A DNA stretch of 64,000 nucleotides, taken from positions 85,479 to 149,478 of the forward strand of contig MEUA01000017.1 of the NCBI GenBank assembly GCA_001771505.1. Reading direction: 5' to 3'. This DNA comes from a candidate division WOR-1 bacterium RIFOXYB2_FULL_36_35. Its GTDB lineage: Bacteria; Margulisbacteria; WOR-1; XYC2-FULL-46-14; XYC2-FULL-37-10. Below, one piece after another: positions 62,040 to 64,000 of this stretch. Each line of letters begins with the position of its first letter. Position 1 is the first letter of the stretch. Below the pieces are notes generated by a model, which worked only from the letters and a program-made list of their open reading frames with translations, had not been told where the DNA came from and ran no database searches. The position numbers and the translations under genes are program-made.

Positions 62040-62915
62040 ATGACAAACATAATGCCACAGGTTCAGACAGCAAGAAAATCAATGATTGAGACTCTTATGT
62101 TGTTTTCTTCAATGAATAATAGAAGAATAACAATTTCTCCATCCAGAAAAAAAGAGGTGGTTGCTCATCTTTTGGGATGGACGGGGAGAATGGAGCAGGA
62201 GGGAGATGCTGAGGAATTTATTAAGTGTGCTAAGGTTCTTGGTGAGGAGGGTATTCCTGCAAATGTAACGGTTAAGAATATCAAAAAGGGGGTTTCAGCG
62301 TTTGATATGTCAGGCGAAGGAGTTAGAATCAAAGGACTTGACGGTAGTCGACACCTTGTTTTTTGGGAAGAAGATGCGGAGAGAGGGAATCAAACAGGGA
62401 TGTACGGAAATTTTATTTATGATACTGACCCTCCCCCTATTTTATACGCGGGAGATGCTGTCCTTGCAAGAATTAATTCACTGCGTAGAAATTTAAATGG
62501 CAATAATTTTGATCAAATGCTCAGGAGACTAAGAAGTAGTGATTGGGGAATTGTTTCGTCTATGAAAAAGGCAAATGGATCTCCGCTTTTTCGTTTGCAG
62601 GAGATGATTTCTGACTTAGATAATAATTCTAATAGAGAGATGTTAAAATATTTATTTTCAAGTGATTCTCAGTTTAAGGAAATAATTCCTATTCAATTTT
62701 TACTTCAATTAAGCAGTTATAGACATTTGGCTAATAATAGCAACGATAGTAATGATGTTGCTTATCCATTTTCTTTTCCAAGTGAAAAAAAATTATTCAG
62801 GCCTGTAATGTCTTTTAGCGGAAAAAGAAATGGTTCTTACATTTATAGCCTGTTTTTGGAAAGAAAAGAAAAAGAGATTCCGCTTTTGAAACTATTTCTA
62901 ACATGGAATGATTAG
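62040..62915 (+). CDS. Hypothetical protein, 291 residues
   Basis: An unrecognised soluble protein. The first 70 residues are helical and basic (TARKSMIETLMLFSSMNNRR, SPSRKKEVVAHLLGWTGRM). The middle has an isolated acidic/aromatic stretch (HLVFWEEDAERGNQTGMYGN) and a Pro-rich DTDPPPILYAGD. The C-terminal half is helical with Asn/Ser-rich spacers (NNSNDSNDVAYPFSFPSE). No signal peptide. It is the largest of the isolated unknown genes in the window. The leader carries a small hairpin. Confidence 0.58.
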   Translation: MTNIMPQVQTARKSMIETLMLFSSMNNRRITISPSRKKEVVAHLLGWTGRMEQEGDAEEFIKCAKVLGEEGIPANVTVKNIKKGVSAFDMSGEGVRIKGLDGSRHLVFWEEDAERGNQTGMYGNFIYDTDPPPILYAGDAVLARINSLRRNLNGNNFDQMLRRLRSSDWGIVSSMKKANGSPLFRLQEMISDLDNNSNREMLKYLFSSDSQFKEIIPIQFLLQLSSYRHLANNSNDSNDVAYPFSFPSEKKLFRPVMSFSGKRNGSYIYSLFLERKEKEIPLLKLFLTWND

Positions 62916-62946
62916 CTGTTGAAGAAAATATGAAAAATTCGTAATT

Positions 62947-62977
62947 ATAAACCCCGATTATCATAATCGGGGTTTAT
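62947..62977. repeat. Family-1 bare palindrome
   Basis: ATAAACCCCGATTAT-C-ATAATCGGGGTTTAT, perfect 15-bp arms around one base. Confidence 0.85.
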
Positions 62978-63028
62978 TTGGAACGTTTGGAAAAACTAAA
63001 CTTACAAAATTTCGTAACTGTTTTAAAA

Positions 63029-63128
63029 TAAAAGTTTTTTTGGCAGGAGAAAAGTTCGTCTGTTTGAGTCCCGATAGCAAAGCTATCGGGACGAGTTACG
63101 AACTTTTCGGATGACAATAAAACTTTTA
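63029..63128. repeat. Nested inverted repeat
   Basis: Three matched arm pairs share one centre: TAAAAGTTTT/AAAACTTTTA (63029-63038, 63119-63128), AAAAGTTCGT/ACGAACTTTT (63050-63059, 63098-63107) and TCCCGATAGC/GCTATCGGGA (63069-63078, 63082-63091). It would fold into a long stem with internal loops. Confidence 0.75.
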
Positions 63129-63150
63129 TCCCGATAAAGATAATCGGGAT
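63128..63150. repeat. Hairpin repeat before mtnP
   Basis: ATCCCGAT (63128-63135) and ATCGGGAT (63143-63150) with a 7-base loop AAAGATA. It is a relative of the family-1 palindrome, with three C instead of four. Confidence 0.65.
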
Positions 63151-63194
63151 TTATTTCGAACATTTGGCAACACTGAGTATTACAAAATTTCTTA

Positions 63195-63223
63195 TTGTTG
63201 AAATGTTTTAATTGGTCTATAAT
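63195..63223 (+). promoter_or_regulatory. Promoter of mtnP, leaderless type
   Basis: TTGTTG (63195-63200) and TATAAT (63218-63223) have a 17-base spacer; the ATG at 63230 follows six bases later. The -10 box lies inside a longer open frame that starts with TTG at 63212, which argues against that earlier start. Confidence 0.62.
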
Positions 63224-63229
63224 TTTATC

Positions 63230-63967
63230 ATGGTCAAAATAGGAATTATAGGTGGCTCGGGGTTGGATGATCCTCAAATTTTAAAAAATGCTTATGATAA
63301 AGAAGTTTCCAATAAATATGGAAAACCTTCTTCCCCTTTAAAATGCGGCTTGATTGATGATGTGGAAATTATTATTTTGGCGCGCCATGGCAGAAAACAT
63401 GAGATAATGCCGACTAAAGTCAATTTTTTAGCTAATATTTATGCGCTGAAAGAAGAAGGATGCACCCACATCCTTGCGGCAACTGCTGTTGGATCTTTAA
63501 GAGAGGAGATCAAACCTGGAAACTTGGTTTTTCCTTCACAGTTTATAGATTTTACACGTCATAGGAATCTGACTTTTTTTACGGATCATGTTATTCATAC
63601 TCCGATGAGTGAGCCTTATGATAAAAATTTAACGGATATATTGTGTCAGATATGCGATGAGTATGGGTTTGAATACAATAGAGATGTGACTGTTATAACG
63701 ATAGAAGGGCCTCGTTTTTCAACTAAAGCTGAAAGCCGTATGTTTCGTTCATGGGGTGCTGATATTATAAATATGTCTACCTGTCCTGAGGTTATCTTAG
63801 CAAGGGAGTTAGATATTCCTTATCAGACAATTGCTATGTCTACAGATTATGATTGTTGGAAAGATGATGAGGCTCCGGTAACATTTGATATGATTATGGA
63901 GCGTATGAATGAAAATGCTGATAAAGTTAAAAAATTATTTATTAACATTGTAAGGAGGATAAAATAA
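63230..63967 (+). CDS. mtnP: S-methyl-5'-thioadenosine phosphorylase
   Basis: A 245-residue phosphorylase that splits methylthioadenosine into adenine and methylthioribose 1-phosphate. GIIGGSGLDDP, ARHGRKHEIMPTKVNFLANI near residue 55, AVGSLREEIKPGNLVFPSQFIDFTRHR (in parts: AVGSLREE, FIDFTRHR), TIEGPRFSTKAESRMFRSWG near 175, NMSTCPEVILARELDI and STDYDCWK place it in the MTAP group of the family rather than inosine/guanosine phosphorylases. The start is set by the promoter. It is followed by a probable adenine phosphoribosyltransferase with a one-base overlap, matching adenine salvage. Confidence 0.93.
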   Translation: MVKIGIIGGSGLDDPQILKNAYDKEVSNKYGKPSSPLKCGLIDDVEIIILARHGRKHEIMPTKVNFLANIYALKEEGCTHILAATAVGSLREEIKPGNLVFPSQFIDFTRHRNLTFFTDHVIHTPMSEPYDKNLTDILCQICDEYGFEYNRDVTVITIEGPRFSTKAESRMFRSWGADIINMSTCPEVILARELDIPYQTIAMSTDYDCWKDDEAPVTFDMIMERMNENADKVKKLFINIVRRIK

Positions 63968-64000
63968 TGCCGATAAAATCTAAAATTAGAACGGTTCCGC
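63967..64000 (+). CDS. apt: Start of a probable adenine phosphoribosyltransferase (cut by window end)
   Basis: Only 11 codons are visible: MPIKSKIRTVP. The KSKIRTVP string resembles the N-terminus of adenine phosphoribosyltransferases, and its place after mtnP (one-base overlap TAATG) would fit the conversion of released adenine to AMP. The call rests on very few residues. Confidence 0.4.
   Translation, partial: MPIKSKIRTVP

Larger units (their letters stand above)
62916..63229. other. Gap of 314 bases made of palindromes and a duplicated flank
   Basis: No gene fits here. The space holds a family-1 hairpin (62947-62977), a nested inverted repeat (63029-63128), another hairpin (63128-63150) and two diverged copies of a sequence of about 45 bases (62974-63018 and 63147-63192), then the mtnP promoter. 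The duplicated flank reads TTATTTGGAACGTTTGGAAA against TTATTTCGAACATTTGGCAA, then both reach TTACAAAATTTC. Confidence 0.7.

Overview
The window is an AT-rich, tightly packed bacterial chromosome segment. I see no rRNA, tRNA, CRISPR array, prophage or transposase gene. The cell is probably a diderm anaerobe: it encodes a type IV pilus secretin, an S-layer-homology (SLH) protein fused to a predicted outer-membrane barrel, several lipoproteins, a 2-oxoacid:ferredoxin oxidoreductase and a membrane pyrophosphatase. SLH-barrel tethers are known from Negativicutes, Cyanobacteria relatives, Thermus and some uncultivated phyla. I would guess an uncultivated lineage such as Margulisbacteria/Saganbacteria (WOR-1), but this rests on gene content only and is low confidence.

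Layout. 1-8.1 kb: 2-oxoacid:ferredoxin oxidoreductase (korAB), a nucleotidyltransferase/HEPN pair, thioredoxin reductase, an unknown gene, a two-gene ABC exporter and an Ig-repeat lipoprotein. 8.3-13.4 kb: an ABC-F ATPase, pcm, a lipoprotein gene broken at a run of ten A/T, and leuA. 13.6-20.7 kb: an orphan gene, thiL, an M20 peptidase - NUDIX - xerC operon, folC, a zinc-ribbon gene and leuB. 20.8-23.7 kb: ddl-ftsQ-ftsZ. 23.8-26.8 kb: a surface lipoprotein and the SLH-barrel protein. 27.0-29.5 kb: aroH-aroF and hflX. 29.5-42.3 kb: a 13-gene type IV pilus cluster (response regulator, PilB, PilC, five small prepilin-like proteins, two large PilX-like proteins, PilMN, PilO, PilP, PilQ). 42.4-46.3 kb: gpsA-plsY, dusB and a U32 protein. 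46.5-53.9 kb: orphan genes interspersed with pdxJ-rpiB-nucleotidyltransferase, panD, an M23 peptidase and a glycosyltransferase. 53.9-64 kb: hom, eno, hppA, a tRNA-binding protein, an amidohydrolase, a TSUP protein, yqeY, an isocitrate dehydrogenase, an orphan gene, mtnP and the first codons of a probable apt.

The most unusual signal is not a gene cluster but a set of short palindromic repeats. The main family has ends reading TTAACCCCGATTAT and its inverse, and full copies are about 90-103 bp with a shared core. Shorter derivatives are bare hairpins. Copies sit between genes, but they also lie inside or at the very end of conserved genes. An in-frame copy adds about 25 residues to dusB. Bare copies encode the last residues of hflX and of the isocitrate dehydrogenase. 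In at least six genes the stop codon is the TAA of the repeat's terminal TTAA. An unrelated perfect 28-bp palindrome adds about 14 residues to a tRNA-binding protein, and another repeat interrupts thiL. This resembles the protein-invading palindromic elements described in Rickettsia, in a different lineage.

A second pattern is the frequent placement of a -10 hexamer 6-10 bases before the start codon, with no ribosome-binding site between. Many housekeeping genes look leaderless, while the orphan genes mostly carry strong Shine-Dalgarno sequences.
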